Of a stretch of DNA of 64,000 nt, positions 13,201 to 22,474 are shown in pieces. A program made the translations under genes and the position numbers. Origin of the DNA: Biomphalaria glabrata (lineage: Eukaryota; Mollusca; Gastropoda; Planorbidae). Numbering within the stretch: the stretch's first letter is position 1; every line of letters begins with the position of its first letter. The stretch is from the NCBI RefSeq assembly GCF_947242115.1, contig NC_074721.1:38990754-39054753 (forward strand), given 5' to 3'. The notes beneath the pieces are model-generated. The model saw only the letters and a program-made list of their open reading frames with translations, was not told where the DNA came from and made no database searches.

Positions 13201-16200
13201 CATCAATCGCCCAATAGATGGCAAGGTCTTAAGAAAGAGGTACAATTCAACATTTTTAAAACAAGCTTAAAGAGTCTTTTACTATCTGGCCCATGATGCA
13301 GTGCTGTCCAGTCCCTTTAGACCATTGCATAAAGTGCAGGTTAGATCAGAAAAGTAAAAGAAGGTGTTGAATCAGTCTGTGACTCCTGTGTTGGAAATGT
13401 GAATAGCCCCCAGGCCATTCAAAGGTTGGGTATTTTGTTTCTGCCGAAATTTAAAATGATGTTGACTCTTGATAGCCTGATGCAGTGGCGTAGCTAGGGT
13501 GGGGGTGGGGGGGGAGCGGGTACGAATTTGAAAGACTGCGCCCCCAAATGAATGTTCTAAATTTAAATTAAATATTACGCTGCAGCCGTGTAATCTTGCT
13601 ATTCTTGCTATTCGTGTGGAGTCAAAAATACTAGACATTGATCTAGATGTTATAGATGCCTTTGCTGCACAGAAAGCACAATGCGAGGGAATTTGAATTG
13701 AAATTTATCAATTGTATTATCTCGTCAATAAATAACGGTACTATTCATTGAAAGAGTCTAATGATTATTTTTTGTTAATTTTATTGATATACAGTAGCAA
13801 TTGGAATTTAGACATATATTTGTTAAGTACATTATCTTTTGCCATGGTGTCAAATGTCAAAATGCAGGGGCCCCTAAAAGGTCAAGCCCCTCCCCAGGGC
13901 CCCCAAATCCCTAGCTATGCCACTGGTCCAATGGTTATGGAATTGAGAAGAGGATTGATGGATTACCAAAAGTTAGCTGTACTTCAAAGAATTTAACCCC
14001 CAAAAAAATCTAGATTTATTTATGATGTAATTAGATATTCTCTTAGATTTTTGAGGGTATAAAATAAAAAACAAACAAAAAAGAAATGATTTATTTCTCT
14101 AAAAAATACAAAACAAGATTTCAGCCTTTACATACTGTACTAAATTACTATTCATTCTAAAACTGAATATACTACAGTATACATTTATTACATGAATTTA
14201 CGCTTGTGTATTTAAAAAATCTGTAATCTTTTGTTTCTTTTTATGCAAAAAAACAAACTATAATGACTTTTTTTGAATGTCTATTAACATTAAAAAATGC
14301 ATGTGCTGATGATATAGGTGTCCTCGCTGCATTGGGATTGCTGAGTGTATTAGATTGAAAAGAGTAGGATGTTTAAGATTGTCATGAAGTGTGTGTGTGT
14401 GTGTATTTGTGTGTTTCTATGGTGATGGTGGGTCAAGATTATTATTATAGCTTTTTATATAGCGCTACTTTCATGCTTATAGCATGCTCAGAGCGCTTTT
14501 GGTCCAATCTCATTTGTGGACCAGTGGGGGGGGGGGGGGTAGATGGGGTATCAAGGAGTTGGTTTTCGGTGCTGCCTTTCTCAGTAAACACAACTCTGCC
14601 CAGTCGGGTGTCGAACCTCGAGCCCCATTCTAGGTAGCCAAGCCAACTCAAGTTCAAGCGCACTTGGCCTCTCGACCACGATTAGTGATTGGTTGTGAAG
14701 GATACAAGATAGGTGGCATTGTGGTCATTGGTCTTAGTTAAGAGAGACAACCCAAGAACCAATATGTTGTTGCCGGTCATTGACTTGCAGCACCAAACTG
14801 CTGGTAGACAACTAAACCGCTGTGGGCATATTATATCTTAACTAATAACACTTGAAAGTAACATCTTTGTGAACTATACTAAATAGAACTTTATGTATAA
14901 TATAAACAAAAATCAACTTGTGATCAAATGAAATAACTGTAGTAGACTTTAGTAATAATATTTTTTAACAAAATCTCACTTAAATAACACAACCTTTCAG
15001 TCTGGAGTCGTCTCTCCTAACTTATACCAATGATGACATGGCCACCTAACTCGCATCATTCAGAACCAATTGCTAACTTTTTCCTACCGTCACCATAGTA
15101 ACACACACACATTCCATAACAAAGAGTCAACTCTATTTGAGTATGATTTTTCATAGTCCTTCCATACTTTTTTTTTCTGAAGTAAAATTCAGTGTAAAAA
15201 CAAAAACAAATTTGACATTAAACTGTTGGAGAACTCACCTATGATACAGTTCAGCTAACTCACTCCAAGACATATCTCTCAACACATCAAAATCGGGAAT
15301 ATGGATTTCCCCTGACCCATATGTAATGCTGTTTACCTGTCAAATTGAAAGGAGCATTATTTAGCTTATTACATTAACAATTAACCTAAATGAATCTGAA
15401 GTTCGATAACTTAAAAGTTACAATTTTGTTTATTAATTACAACCTAGATTTTTTTTTTCTAGTTCATCAATAGTTTAAATTCTTGCTTCAAATATTTGAA
15501 ATTATTAAGTCATGATAGATGTAGATGTTTAAAACTGTATTATTAAGCAAGTTAACATATAGAGTTATTAATCATCAACAACTTACCTTGCTTTTTTTCT
15601 CTTGAAACATTCAGTTGAGGAAGAGAAGTTGTAAATAAATTTATTTAATTAAAATTGTATTCGAATAGTAAGTCTTTAAATAAGTTATGATAAAAAAAAA
15701 TATTTCAATGCTAATACATGATGTTTAAAAAAACAGAGTTTTAAAAATTCTTTTCATGGCATTATGACTGAGATTTTCTAGATCTAAACATTAAGAATAA
15801 TAATAATAATAATTATAAAAATAATAATTTAATTTATAGAGTAAGCTCAAGGCACTGTGATAGCATTACTCTAATTACAAACATAACATGAGAGCTAAAA
15901 AACAACAACTCTTAAGTAAAATATTTGGTGCTGCTAATAGCAATGTCATCAACATGCTGCCCCCATTCAAAGAAAAACTTCTATACTATTTTATCATAAT
16001 GAAAACAAAACAAAAAATTATATATCAGTTTTATTATGCTACATTGAAATTAATGTAACATTTACCTTTCAATTCAATATGATCTTTAGTAGGATGGCTG
16101 TCATGTGGGAAATTATAGCTATCCTCAGCTGTAAGCTCAATTTTTCCATAGGGCTACAATAAATAAAGTATTAAAATGCATATTTCATTTATTATATTTA

Positions 16201-18503
16201 CGGTACGCAAATCATAGACAAAAAAAACCCACAAATTATGATCAATAGCCAACAGGACTTAGGACATCAGTATTGGTGGTGAAAATCTGGCATGTGTCTG
16301 ACAGTCAGTAGCTTTAAATAACTCAGTGCTATAGTTTCAGATGAAAGCATTAAACTTAGACTACTGTCCAGAATTGCACAGTCCACAGCAACACTTGCAA
16401 AACTCAGAACAATCTGGACAGACAAATGCATAGCCCTTGACACTAAAAACAAACTGATGTAGATTCTTGTATTGTATACTAACTACAGAACTGTGTAGGA
16501 GGATCCTAGTAATGAAATTGAGATGCCACACAAGGAACATAGTATAGAAGTATGTACATATTTGCAGTATATAGTATTGTCAAATGTGACAAAATCTGAA
16601 GAAAACAAAAAAAGGTCAAGTTACAGTTACAGGTAGCGTCTGACGCAACAGGGGTAATTGAACCTACTCCAAGGATGTTAAGCTGACACTCATAATGACC
16701 AACCAATGTTCTCAAAGTGTTTTTTTTCTGCACTTGAAAGCTGAGCAGCGGCCCTTCTTTCTCAGTTTTGATCTCATTAATGTATGTGTACTTCAGTAAC
16801 AGGAGGCCCGGTGGCTGAGTGGTAAAGCAATTCACTTCTGAACCGGGGGTCCCGTGTTCAAATTCTGGGATTTTTTATTTCAGGTGCCTCTGAGTCCAAC
16901 CATCTCTAATATAACCTGACATTAGTTGGGTAAAAATAAAGGCGACTGGTTGTTGTGCTGGCCTCATGACACCTTCGTTAACCGTAGGCCACAGAAACAG
17001 ATGACCTTTACATCATCTGTCCTATAGGCCACATGGTTTGAAATGGGAACTTTCTTTTTTTTTTTACAACAATAAATGAAATTTATCAAACGTTATGGCT
17101 GATCATATGAAAATAAACAAACGTACACATGTGATCACAATCTAAATGCCGAATATCAAACAGTAGAAATATTTATAAGCCAAAACTACATGGTATGAAT
17201 ACTCGAAACTAAAGGGTGAAAAAAAAAAAAAAAAAACAGGATTGAAAAAAAAGAATTCGAAAAGTATTGACTAAACATTTAGGTGGACTGTACTTGAGCT
17301 GCACTGACTAATATATACATAACAGTAGAGACATATAACGTATCAATGAGGCTTGCCAGTCTCACGTACAGACATATTAAAGTCACCAGAGGCTGTCAAT
17401 AACACAAGAAAACAAAAAAGTCTATAAATGTTAAGATTTTTCCTATCTCACATACTTGAAGAGTGATAAATTCATAAACAACCTTGGTATAGAATCAAAT
17501 GACCTGAAGATTGGTCCTGTCTTCAGCATTTCCAGAAAATAGGCTCTTCAGCATTGGAAACAATGAAATATAACTCAAATCCTGCCCATTCTCTTCCCCC
17601 ATCATCCTGCTGGAGGTTTGGACTAGGAAGTAAATTATTTTCAACTCTAAATAGTCATACATTTTTTTACATCTTCACAAAGATCAGGAATGAGGAAAGT
17701 ACACAGTCATTAAATTATAGCTCCAAACAGTCTAACTAAACCATTGTAGGTATATAAATTTAATCTCTCAATAACGACTTCAATAAAACTTCCAGAAGCT
17801 TCTTTTTAAACAAAAATGAGCATAACTTTTATTGACAATGCCAGATTTTTACTTCACTGTAGATGTACGAAGAAACACAAGTGAAATATTATCTTGAACA
17901 ATTCAAAGGAAACATAATTCACTTTTAACAACACGTCTTTCTGTTATCTCTAGCGTGTATTACGTGACTTCGACATTTCTCCCCTATTTATAACCTCAAC
18001 TACAACAGACTTCCCCATAGTTACATCAGAATCTATTAAGCCTATACAAACAAATTATCCACAATAATTTTTTACTCATCAGAAACATGCAAACAAACTC
18101 CATAGCACTAAGTTATGAGAATCAATGAGGATCTGATTGAAATCAACACTAAACACACTGAGATTCACATCAGCCCAGACCTACAAAATGCTTCAATAAC
18201 TTTTTTAGATATATATTAAAAAAAAAACATTAAATGCAAGTTATGATTGTCGTTGGTTTGTATTTCTAATTGCTAGTACAACTACGTAACCAAAGCCACC
18301 ACCCACTTCCCATTTCTCGCACACACACACAATCCATAACATAGAGCTGATGTAGGCCTACAGATGTAGAGACAGAAATGCATCCTACTTACGGCGATGG
18401 TCTGTTCAGAAGCTAAAAATAGCAATGCCCAGATGACTAAACACGAGAAGCTTAGTGAGAGAATGTAGGCAAGTAGCGCCCTTCTCCTCAGACGTACTGG
18501 CAT
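1082..18503 (-). CDS. METTL24: METTL24-like FkbM-family methyltransferase (8 coding exons; 3' end missing)
   Basis: Exons in transcript order are 18393-18503, 16066-16153, 15587-15600, 15239-15336, 3432-3560, 2747-2821, 1700-1838 and 1082-1231. All have GT-AG borders and reading phases that fit together, giving about 269 residues. The start codon opens a basic, then hydrophobic stretch (residues about 9-31), as in a type II signal anchor, so the enzyme is probably in the secretory pathway. Later exons carry the family landmarks: the DGGWDMC block, PCIVYSFG, the DDFSFDNAV..GCTVYSFDP segment (SAM-binding region), an MGLADSD loop and LKMDVEEWEWEVLPDLL (FkbM/Methyltransf_21 motif). Family members are usually about 350 residues, so roughly 60-80 C-terminal residues are missing; no convincing exon is seen in 1-1081. 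The substrate is unknown. Introns are filled with SINEs and minisatellites. The symbol rests on motif resemblance; it could be a related paralogue. Confidence 0.8.
1283..1640. repeat. Minisatellite, 62-bp unit, about 5.7 copies
   Basis: Tandem units containing ACCAGATGACCAAAGG and TATGTAGAGGGTCTTGTATA. It lies in the intron between METTL24-like exons 7 and 8. Central units are nearly identical; the left edge is diverged. Confidence 0.9.
1700..1838 (-). CDS. METTL24: METTL24-like coding exon 7
   Basis: A 139-nt exon (acceptor TTTCAG, donor GTGAGT) encoding SINMDTKQRGDKKYFYKMGLADSD...SRLETIRASLKHTK. The FYKMGLADSD stretch corresponds to the conserved IGLSD loop of FkbM methyltransferases. Confidence 0.85.
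1874..2065. repeat. Minisatellite, 51-bp unit, about 3.7 copies
   Basis: Units begin AATAGATCTACTAAATACAG at 1874, 1925, 1976 and 2027. It lies just upstream of METTL24-like exon 7, within 40 bp of the splice acceptor. Confidence 0.9.
2066..2746. other. Intron without recognised feature
   Basis: A short (ATA)n tract near 2390 and A-rich sequence; no coding signal. The similar interval 2822-3431 also holds only AT-rich intron, with an (AT)n run near 3050. Confidence 0.5.
2747..2821 (-). CDS. METTL24: METTL24-like coding exon 6 (SAM-binding segment)
   Basis: A 75-nt exon (acceptor CAACAG, donor GTAATT) encoding IADDFSFDNAVVDQLGCTVYSFDP. The acidic residue after the second beta strand (SFDP) fits the SAM-ribose contact in the FkbM family. 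Phase 2 on both sides. Confidence 0.85.
3432..3560 (-). CDS. METTL24: METTL24-like coding exon 5 (DGGWDMC / VYSFG block)
   Basis: A 129-nt exon with acceptor CCTCAG and donor GTCAGT. It encodes YLGRNQVECKEVTRLG, then DGGWDMC and PCIVYSF. This is the most diagnostic N-terminal block of METTL24-type proteins: paired cysteines around the GGW, followed by the VYSFG strand of the Rossmann fold. Confidence 0.85.
3985..4200 (+). mobile_element. SINE1 copy (tRNA-derived)
   Basis: Same layout as 385-630: GGCCAAGAGGTTAAGTACAC head, GCTCGATGTTCGGCACC box-B region, and the GCTATATAAAAGCTATAATT tail followed by a short ATT run. Confidence 0.65.
4386..4985. repeat. Minisatellite, 38-bp unit, about 16 copies
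   Basis: Unit built on AAAGAATGTCCATGTCTGAT plus ACATGCTACAACACTAAG. Variants alternate AAGAAAG with AAGAGAG, and GCTACAAC with GCAACAAC or GCGACAAC. It lies in the 11.7-kb intron 4. Confidence 0.95.
5200..6115. repeat. Minisatellite, 36-bp unit, about 25 copies; open in two frames
   Basis: Unit TACATCAATGTGACCAGCAA plus CAATGTATCACTGCGC. Because 36 is divisible by three and the unit lacks stops in two plus frames, the array makes two long overlapping open frames. One reads INVTSNNVSLRY repeats (5204-6151) and the other QCDQQQCITALH repeats (5179-6078). It sits inside an intron of a minus-strand gene with no start, signal or splice context, so I treat it as non-coding. Confidence 0.9.
6556..6718 (-). 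mobile_element. SINE3 copy (tRNA-derived)
   Basis: Reverse orientation of the family at 41827-41990. It shows the TTGAAGACT end, CCTCCCGCAGGACGA, a box B complement AACCCGGGAGC and a head ending GCACGACCAGGCAG. Confidence 0.6.
6968..7120 (-). mobile_element. SINE3 copy (tRNA-derived)
   Basis: Second reverse copy, 250 bp from the first, with ACATGTTTGGGATGTTCCTT and CCTCCCGCAGGACGACG and the head end CGACCAGGCAGCCATCCAT. The 19-bp minisatellite starts about 50 bp after it. Confidence 0.6.
7165..7790. repeat. Minisatellite, 19-bp unit, about 32 copies
   Basis: Unit close to CGTCAGTGTCAGTAGCCTT with CTT/CCT and GTCGTT variants that form sub-blocks. Intron 4 of the METTL24-like gene. Degenerate outliers continue to about 7880. 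Confidence 0.95.
8170..9147. other. AT-rich intron with a dispersed-repeat end
   Basis: No gene. Around 8880-9040 there is a block ending GGGACGGACAGACAGGCC, then CCCCTTTCGGGGGCCGCTAA. It looks like the end of an unclassified dispersed element, but no second copy was found in the window. Confidence 0.35.
9148..9635. mobile_element. hAT-like MITE, CAGGGCC termini
   Basis: Ends CAGGGCCAGATTTAAG and AAAATCCGGCCCTG form terminal inverted repeats. The flanks TTCCTCAT (9140-9147) and TTCCCCAT (9636-9643) match at 7 of 8 positions, as expected of a hAT 8-bp target duplication. No transposase is present. Confidence 0.7.
9644..10571. other. No gene seen
   Basis: Mixed intronic sequence. A stretch around 10080-10480 is less AT-rich and may be an old repeat, but I cannot classify it. 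Confidence 0.4.
10584..10869 (+). mobile_element. SINE2, complete copy with 12-bp target duplication
   Basis: Bounded by the perfect direct repeat ATACAAACGAGT (10572-10583 and 10870-10881). It has a tRNA-like head (GCGGTGGTCGAATGGTTAAG, box-B-like GGGTTCGGATCAC), a long central domain containing ACCTGACTTTAGTTGGGG and AACAGATGACC, and a T-rich end. The intact duplication points to a relatively recent insertion by LINE-type target-primed integration. Confidence 0.85.
11100..11730. other. No gene seen
   Basis: Moderately GC-rich intronic sequence with several T-runs and overlapping short open frames on both strands; none has family features. Confidence 0.35.
11731..11835 (-). mobile_element. 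Non-LTR retrotransposon 3' tail fragment
   Basis: Contains TCTTATCTTATAAACTACAG and TAATTACGTCCTACGCATAT, the reverse complement of the 3' tail at 53770-53840. Only the last ~100 bp are present. Confidence 0.5.
11979..12269. mobile_element. hAT-like MITE, CAGAGCC termini
   Basis: Related to 9148-9635: ends CAGAGCCGGATCTAAG and TTAAATCCGGCACTG, with internal GGAGGCCCC blocks. Flanks CCATCGAG and CCACCCAG match at 6 of 8 positions. Confidence 0.6.
12432..12615. mobile_element. hAT MITE, CAGCGGTTCTCAACC family
   Basis: Inverted ends CAGCGGTTCTCAACCTTTT and GGTTGAGAACCCCCTG, with an internal GGCGACCCC motif repeated inversely. Other copies are at 28352 and 40547. The flanking duplication is imperfect (GTGTAT shared). 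Confidence 0.75.
12984..13258 (+). mobile_element. SINE2 copy (degraded)
   Basis: Head GGCCCTGGTGGCTGAGAGTT, a disrupted box B (GGGGTTGAATCTC), and the central domain with GTCCACCTGAGATTTGTTGA and AAGCAGATGGCC. More diverged than the 10584 copy. Confidence 0.65.
13483..13925 (+). mobile_element. hAT element fragment with transposase C-terminus, CAGTGGCGTAGCTAGG termini
   Basis: Terminal inverted repeats CAGTGGCGTAGCTAGGG and CCCTAGCTATGCCACTG enclose 443 bp. Inside, 13589-13699 reads NLAILAIRVESKILDIDLDV then IDAFAAQKAQCEGI and stops, resembling the C-terminal dimerisation region of hAT transposases of the TTF/ZMYM1-like group. The rest of the transposase is deleted. This ties the small CAGTGGCGTAGC MITEs to hAT. 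Confidence 0.65.
14440..14690 (-). mobile_element. SINE1 copy (tRNA-derived)
   Basis: Reverse complement layout: ATTATAGCTTTTTATATAGC tail complement at 14447, poly-G stretch, GGTGTCGAACCTCGAGCCCC box B complement and CTTGGCCTCTCGACCACG head. Confidence 0.7.
14700..15238. other. Intron without recognised feature
   Basis: AT-rich sequence leading to the METTL24-like exon 4 donor. An (AAT)n tract lies in the next intron near 15795. Nothing else supported. Confidence 0.5.
15239..15336 (-). CDS. METTL24: METTL24-like coding exon 4
   Basis: A 98-nt exon from a CAG acceptor to an AG|GTGAGT donor, encoding VNSITYGSGEIHIPDFDVL...SELAELYHR. It enters in phase 0 and leaves in phase 2. The split AG+G codon is completed by exon 5 across an 11.7-kb intron. 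Confidence 0.7.
15587..15600 (-). CDS. METTL24: METTL24-like 14-nt microexon
   Basis: Exon 2 ends in phase 1 and exon 4 reads correctly only from phase 0. Joining them directly gives an early stop. A 14-nt segment with a pyrimidine-rich acceptor ending TTTCAAG and a GTAAGT donor lies between them and restores the frame, adding EKKSK. This is inference from phase and splice signals; no transcript evidence is available. Confidence 0.55.
16066..16153 (-). CDS. METTL24: METTL24-like coding exon 2 (stem region)
   Basis: An 88-nt exon between a TAG acceptor and a GTAAAT donor, encoding a hydrophilic stretch PYGKIELTAEDSYNFP... and ending in phase 1. It probably forms the lumenal stem. It is weakly conserved in general, so the call rests on splice sites and phase. 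Confidence 0.6.
16801..17075 (+). mobile_element. SINE2 copy
   Basis: Head GGCCCGGTGGCTGAGTGGTA, box-B-like CGTGTTCAAATTC, and the central domain with ACCTGACATTAGTTGGGTAA and AACAGATGACCTTTACATCA. It ends at a T-run. In intron 1 of the METTL24-like gene. Confidence 0.75.
17578..17660 (+). mobile_element. SINE3 3' fragment
   Basis: The segment with CCTGCCCATTCTCTTCCCCC, TGCTGGAGGTTTGGACTAGG and TTTTCAACTCTAAATAG matches the 3' half of SINE3; the tRNA-like head is missing. Confidence 0.55.
17661..18392. other. Intron 1 remainder
   Basis: AT-rich sequence with no recognised repeat or coding segment. Confidence 0.5.
18393..18503 (-). CDS. METTL24: METTL24-like coding exon 1 (signal anchor)
   Basis: The exon has 37 codons and ends in phase 0 at a GTAAGT donor. 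It encodes the start Met, an RLRRR basic cluster and a hydrophobic segment ending FLASEQTIA. The open frame runs past the donor, but that read-through has no family similarity. Confidence 0.7.
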
Positions 18504-20279
18504 ACTTCCTGCCAGCGGTGGATGACATTCACCTTAACGGACTCAGTTTTTCATCAGCAGTTAACCACTGTCTGGAGAGAGAGAGAGAAAAAAATTAATA
18601 CAAGTTATAGTGTGACACTGGAGTTGCGTGGTTTTCTAAACACTAGGTTTAAATAATTAACATCCAAGCCCTGCAGGGGATATTTGAATTGGTAAGGAAC
18701 CAACTGAAATCCTCATAAAAGAATTAAAAATTTTAATAATCCAAATTGATATCATAGAATTAATAAACAAGCCAAAAAAGTTTCAATACAAATTTCAATT
18801 TCAAAAATAGATCTACACAAATAAAATCAACATCAGCCTTAAACTTATTGACCCTTATATATTAGACGTACGAAATATTAATTTGTTTAATCCGTCATGA
18901 TAAATGATACTGATAGTACTTAGACTCTAGTAAGACTTAGTAAGATAGTAATAGATTATAGATCTAGTCCTAGTGCCTATAGCCCATAGAAGATCTACTA
19001 GCACAGAGTATAGGCATTGAAATGTAGATCTATATCTATATACTTAATACTATTATTAGGTACTTTGACATCCTTACTCTACTGACCTTTAAACTGCTAG
19101 ACAATTTTGAAACAGCATGCCTAGACTTCCAAACCCATGGTATTAGTTTGTTGATGTTTTTACATTTGCTTAATTTTTTAAAAACCCTTGTGATAATCTT
19201 AAAGTAGGATTCCTAAGCTTTTGAACGATACCCCATTGTCAACAATTAAAGTTGTGCTTATTTCTAAAATTTACAGTAAATTCATAGGTAAGAATGATTT
19301 TGCATTTAAATTACTATCATTTTTAAGCAAGCTTGGTATTTTTTTTATATTGTATTTAGACCTAGATTTATGTTTAAAGTTTGTTATTTCATTATTTTTT
19401 AATGAAAATAGTCCTCCAAAAATAAAAAAAACTTGTAAACCCTAACATGCTGTTATCAGTTATAAATGATGCCAAATTAGGCATTTTTTCTAAATGGGTA
19501 AGAGGACATATTGTAACTACCATAACAATCTATGACTACAGTATTAAAATCAATATTTCTATTATAGAGTAGTGTTAGAAATCTTTAAAAAAAAAAATTT
19601 TCTATACTTAAGTACACAAAAGATAAAAGGAAATCAGCTTATTAAAGCAAGTTTGGGCTCATCCTGATGATATTAAATGAAGTCACCTCATGATGTAGCG
19701 ATGCGTGGCGCCAGACATTAACAATTCTCGTTGATAATATGAAGTATAAATGATTTAAATGCATTGTTTAATGGCTTATCTTTGATCAACCTAGTGGAGA
19801 GAATGCTATCAAGGTGTTATTTTACATTATATTTATAAATATTATAAAGCTGAGGAAGTTTCTACCAAACAGCATTCTAGAAAAAGGATCGAAGTCAATT
19901 TACAAACAATTGGATTTGCTGTGAATGAATGTTAGCTGTATGTGAGATGAACAATCAAATTAAAAATCATATAGTGGGGTAGCTGTGTTCCAAATTTCAA
20001 GCTTCTATCTATTATGATTATAAAGTTATGATGAGATAAAGATGAAAATTCATTTTTTCGATCACAGTTTTTTGGACATTTTTATAGTCCATTTTTCTAC
20101 ACATAAAACGGCATAATATAACGTTGCTCCTATATAGCACAGAAAGATAAATTTGGTATCATTGTAAACTTTTCAGCAAGCTCTACATAACTAGATAGTT
20201 TCTGTTGTTATATGTTTATTTATAATTTTTTGTCAAAGTACCTACAGTATTATATATATCCATATAATATATGCTATAT
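18504..20279. other. Upstream region of METTL24-like gene; no gene seen
   Basis: A (GA)n run at 18574-18590 lies within 100 bp of the start codon and may be in the 5' UTR or promoter. The rest is AT-rich with short TCTAGATC-rich patches near 18890-19040. I cannot place a TATA box or initiator with confidence. Confidence 0.4.
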
Positions 20280-21100
20280 TAGTATTAAGTATAGATTCTA
20301 TATCTAGATTCTAGATCTAGAGACTAGGTCACTGATCAGCTGAGCAAGTGCAAGATCTTTTTAGATCTAGACTCTAGACTTAGACTAGGTCCTAGGTCTA
20401 CTAGGTCTAGGGCTATCTACTAACTAGAATTAGTGGAAATCTAGATCAGCTAAGACTAAGATTAAAGATCTAGATTCTAGATCTAGATTAATTATTCGAT
20501 CTAGACTCTAGACAGTCTAGATTCTAAATCTAATTATTTTATTATTAACTATTTTATATTTTATTAAATAAATATTTTATAAATATAGACTATAGATATT
20601 ATTATTTATTATATAGTTTATAGAGTGAGTTATTAATATTAATATTATAGAGTAGTCTAGAAGTCTAGATTCTAGAATAGATTACTCTAGTCAAGATCTA
20701 ATTTCTAAATTTAAACTGTCTAATAGATCTAGATCTAGTTTAGATCTCATAATTTAATTATATTTACACACACACTACAGTCAACATTTTTTACATTGAC
20801 AACATTATTTCATTATTGAACATACTCAGTCAGGACTGTAGATCTAACACTACTAACAGTAATCTAGATCTAACTGTAAATAGTTAACTTAATAGATCTA
20901 ATAGTTTAAAATAGTGCTCTAACTCTAGATCTAGATTAGTTCCTTACACAATGATTCGACAATGGTAATATCCACAAATGAAGATTGAAAATAATGGGCT
21001 AGCTAGACTCTAGATTAGATCCCTAACTTCACTAAACTAAGAAGTCTAATCTAGTCAAGAGTTTATGTAGAATCTAATCTATAGATCTAGATCTAGTCAA
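20280..21100. repeat. TCTAGATC-rich low-complexity island
   Basis: Dense interspersed TCTAGA, AGATCT and CTAGATCTAG words, largely self-complementary, in an AT background. There is no fixed period, so it is not a classical satellite. A smaller patch occurs at 18890-19040. Confidence 0.6.
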
Positions 21101-21504
21101 AGATTTTCATCTGTTTTCACAATGTTGTTGACTTATGAATCTCCGATATGTAAGAGTGGGGAAAAAAAAACAAAAAAAACACCTTAAATTCCAAGTCACG
21201 TGATAGATCCTCTATTTGGGAGTTCTCATTTCTTTATATATATTATTGTGGATAAATTCAATTTCCACTTAGCCTGTAGACATTTAGAATTTAAGTTCTT
21301 ATACATATAAACTCATACATTCTTTTAAAATATAAAAAAAATATTAATGCAGACGAGTTTAATAATGTAAACCTATAATCTAATTATTTTTAATGTCTTA
21401 TCTCGACCCTGGCAATGCTGGCTTTTTTCATCGTATTCGGTCCTTCTATCTAAACAAATGTAGCCTAACTAGTCGACCCACAGAGTAGCATACGCCGTTA
21501 TTTT

Positions 21505-22150
21505 GTAGGGCCGGACTTAGGCCAATGCAACCTATGCGACCGCAGTGGACCCGCGCTAATTCTAGGTGTAAATTAATCCATTTTATAACTTATAACAGAA
21601 TTCCCGCAGCCTCCGGATTTATCAGGAGCTCCTTGAAATCTCCTGAAATTGCAAAATATACTAAAAAGTCATGGAAATCTTCGGAAATTATTAAATCTTT
21701 TGAAAACACACAAATCTCATGAAATATATAGACAAAAATTGTCATTTTGGGGTGTCATTCAATATGAAAAATGCCTTAATCGTACGTGCGATAAATAAAA
21801 ACGGCATTTTGGATGCATTATCCGTAATTGTGTAATCTGGTGAAAGAAGCTACTCGTGCCTCAAACTAATGAAGAATTACTTGAGGTCAACAATTCTCGT
21901 AGATATAGATTGAAACATTTGGTAATTCTTGCTATTGAGCGTGATCTATGTGGGAAATATTTTTTTTATGATATACTGTATGACTTTGCTACACGTAAGG
22001 CTCGTAAAGTATTTCTGTACGTAGTAAAGAGTGAATAAAATGCAAAGACGAATATATTTTCTAATACAAACTATTAAATTTCACTTATTATCCGCTTCCC
22101 TACCCAAACTTGGCCCCGCGAAATCCGTTTCGCATTGGCTCCACAGTGAT
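21505..22150 (+). mobile_element. hAT element remnant with transposase C-terminus (copy A)
   Basis: Starts AGGGCCGGACTTAGG and ends near CCCCGCGAAATCCGTTTCGC. The segment 21850-22030 includes KLMKNYLR and, in another frame, LKHLVILAIERDL...DFATRKARKVF, like the C-terminal dimerisation region of TTF/ZMYM1-like hAT transposases. A diverged inverted copy is at 62506-63150. Frames are disrupted. Confidence 0.6.
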
Positions 22151-22266
22151 CTTTCCTCTACTTCTTGCGTGTCCAAACTCTTGAGCCATGAAGAGAATTT
22201 TATAGAAAGATTATGTAAATATTACATTTGTATTTCATCTATTTAAAAATTTGAGATGAGGTTTAA

Positions 22267-22339
22267 CTCTTTCTCTCCTAACTGACGATAACAACGTTGA
22301 TTCCACCAGAATGTGGTAAATAATTACGGAGAGAAAGAG
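22267..22339. mobile_element. TTAA-flanked MITE, 73-bp deletion derivative
   Basis: TTAA at both ends (22263-22266, 22340-22343) with inverted ends CTCTTTCTCTCC and GGAGAGAAAGAG. Most of the interior found in the 250-bp copy is missing. Confidence 0.75.
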
Positions 22340-22474
22340 TTAAAACAACTCTGAATCCAGATTATACCCAATAAAAAGACTGGAAACAGTCAAGAACTTA
22401 TATACAAAAACCCCAAAAGTAGGTCGTATACTGTTTAAACATAGGTTTTTGTTTTTCATTGGTGGATATTTTAA

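Noticed and set aside
18282-18392. Read-through of METTL24-like exon 1 (VSRMHFCLYICRP...)
   Set aside because: A strong GTAAGT donor precedes it and the exon 2 phase fits the spliced form.
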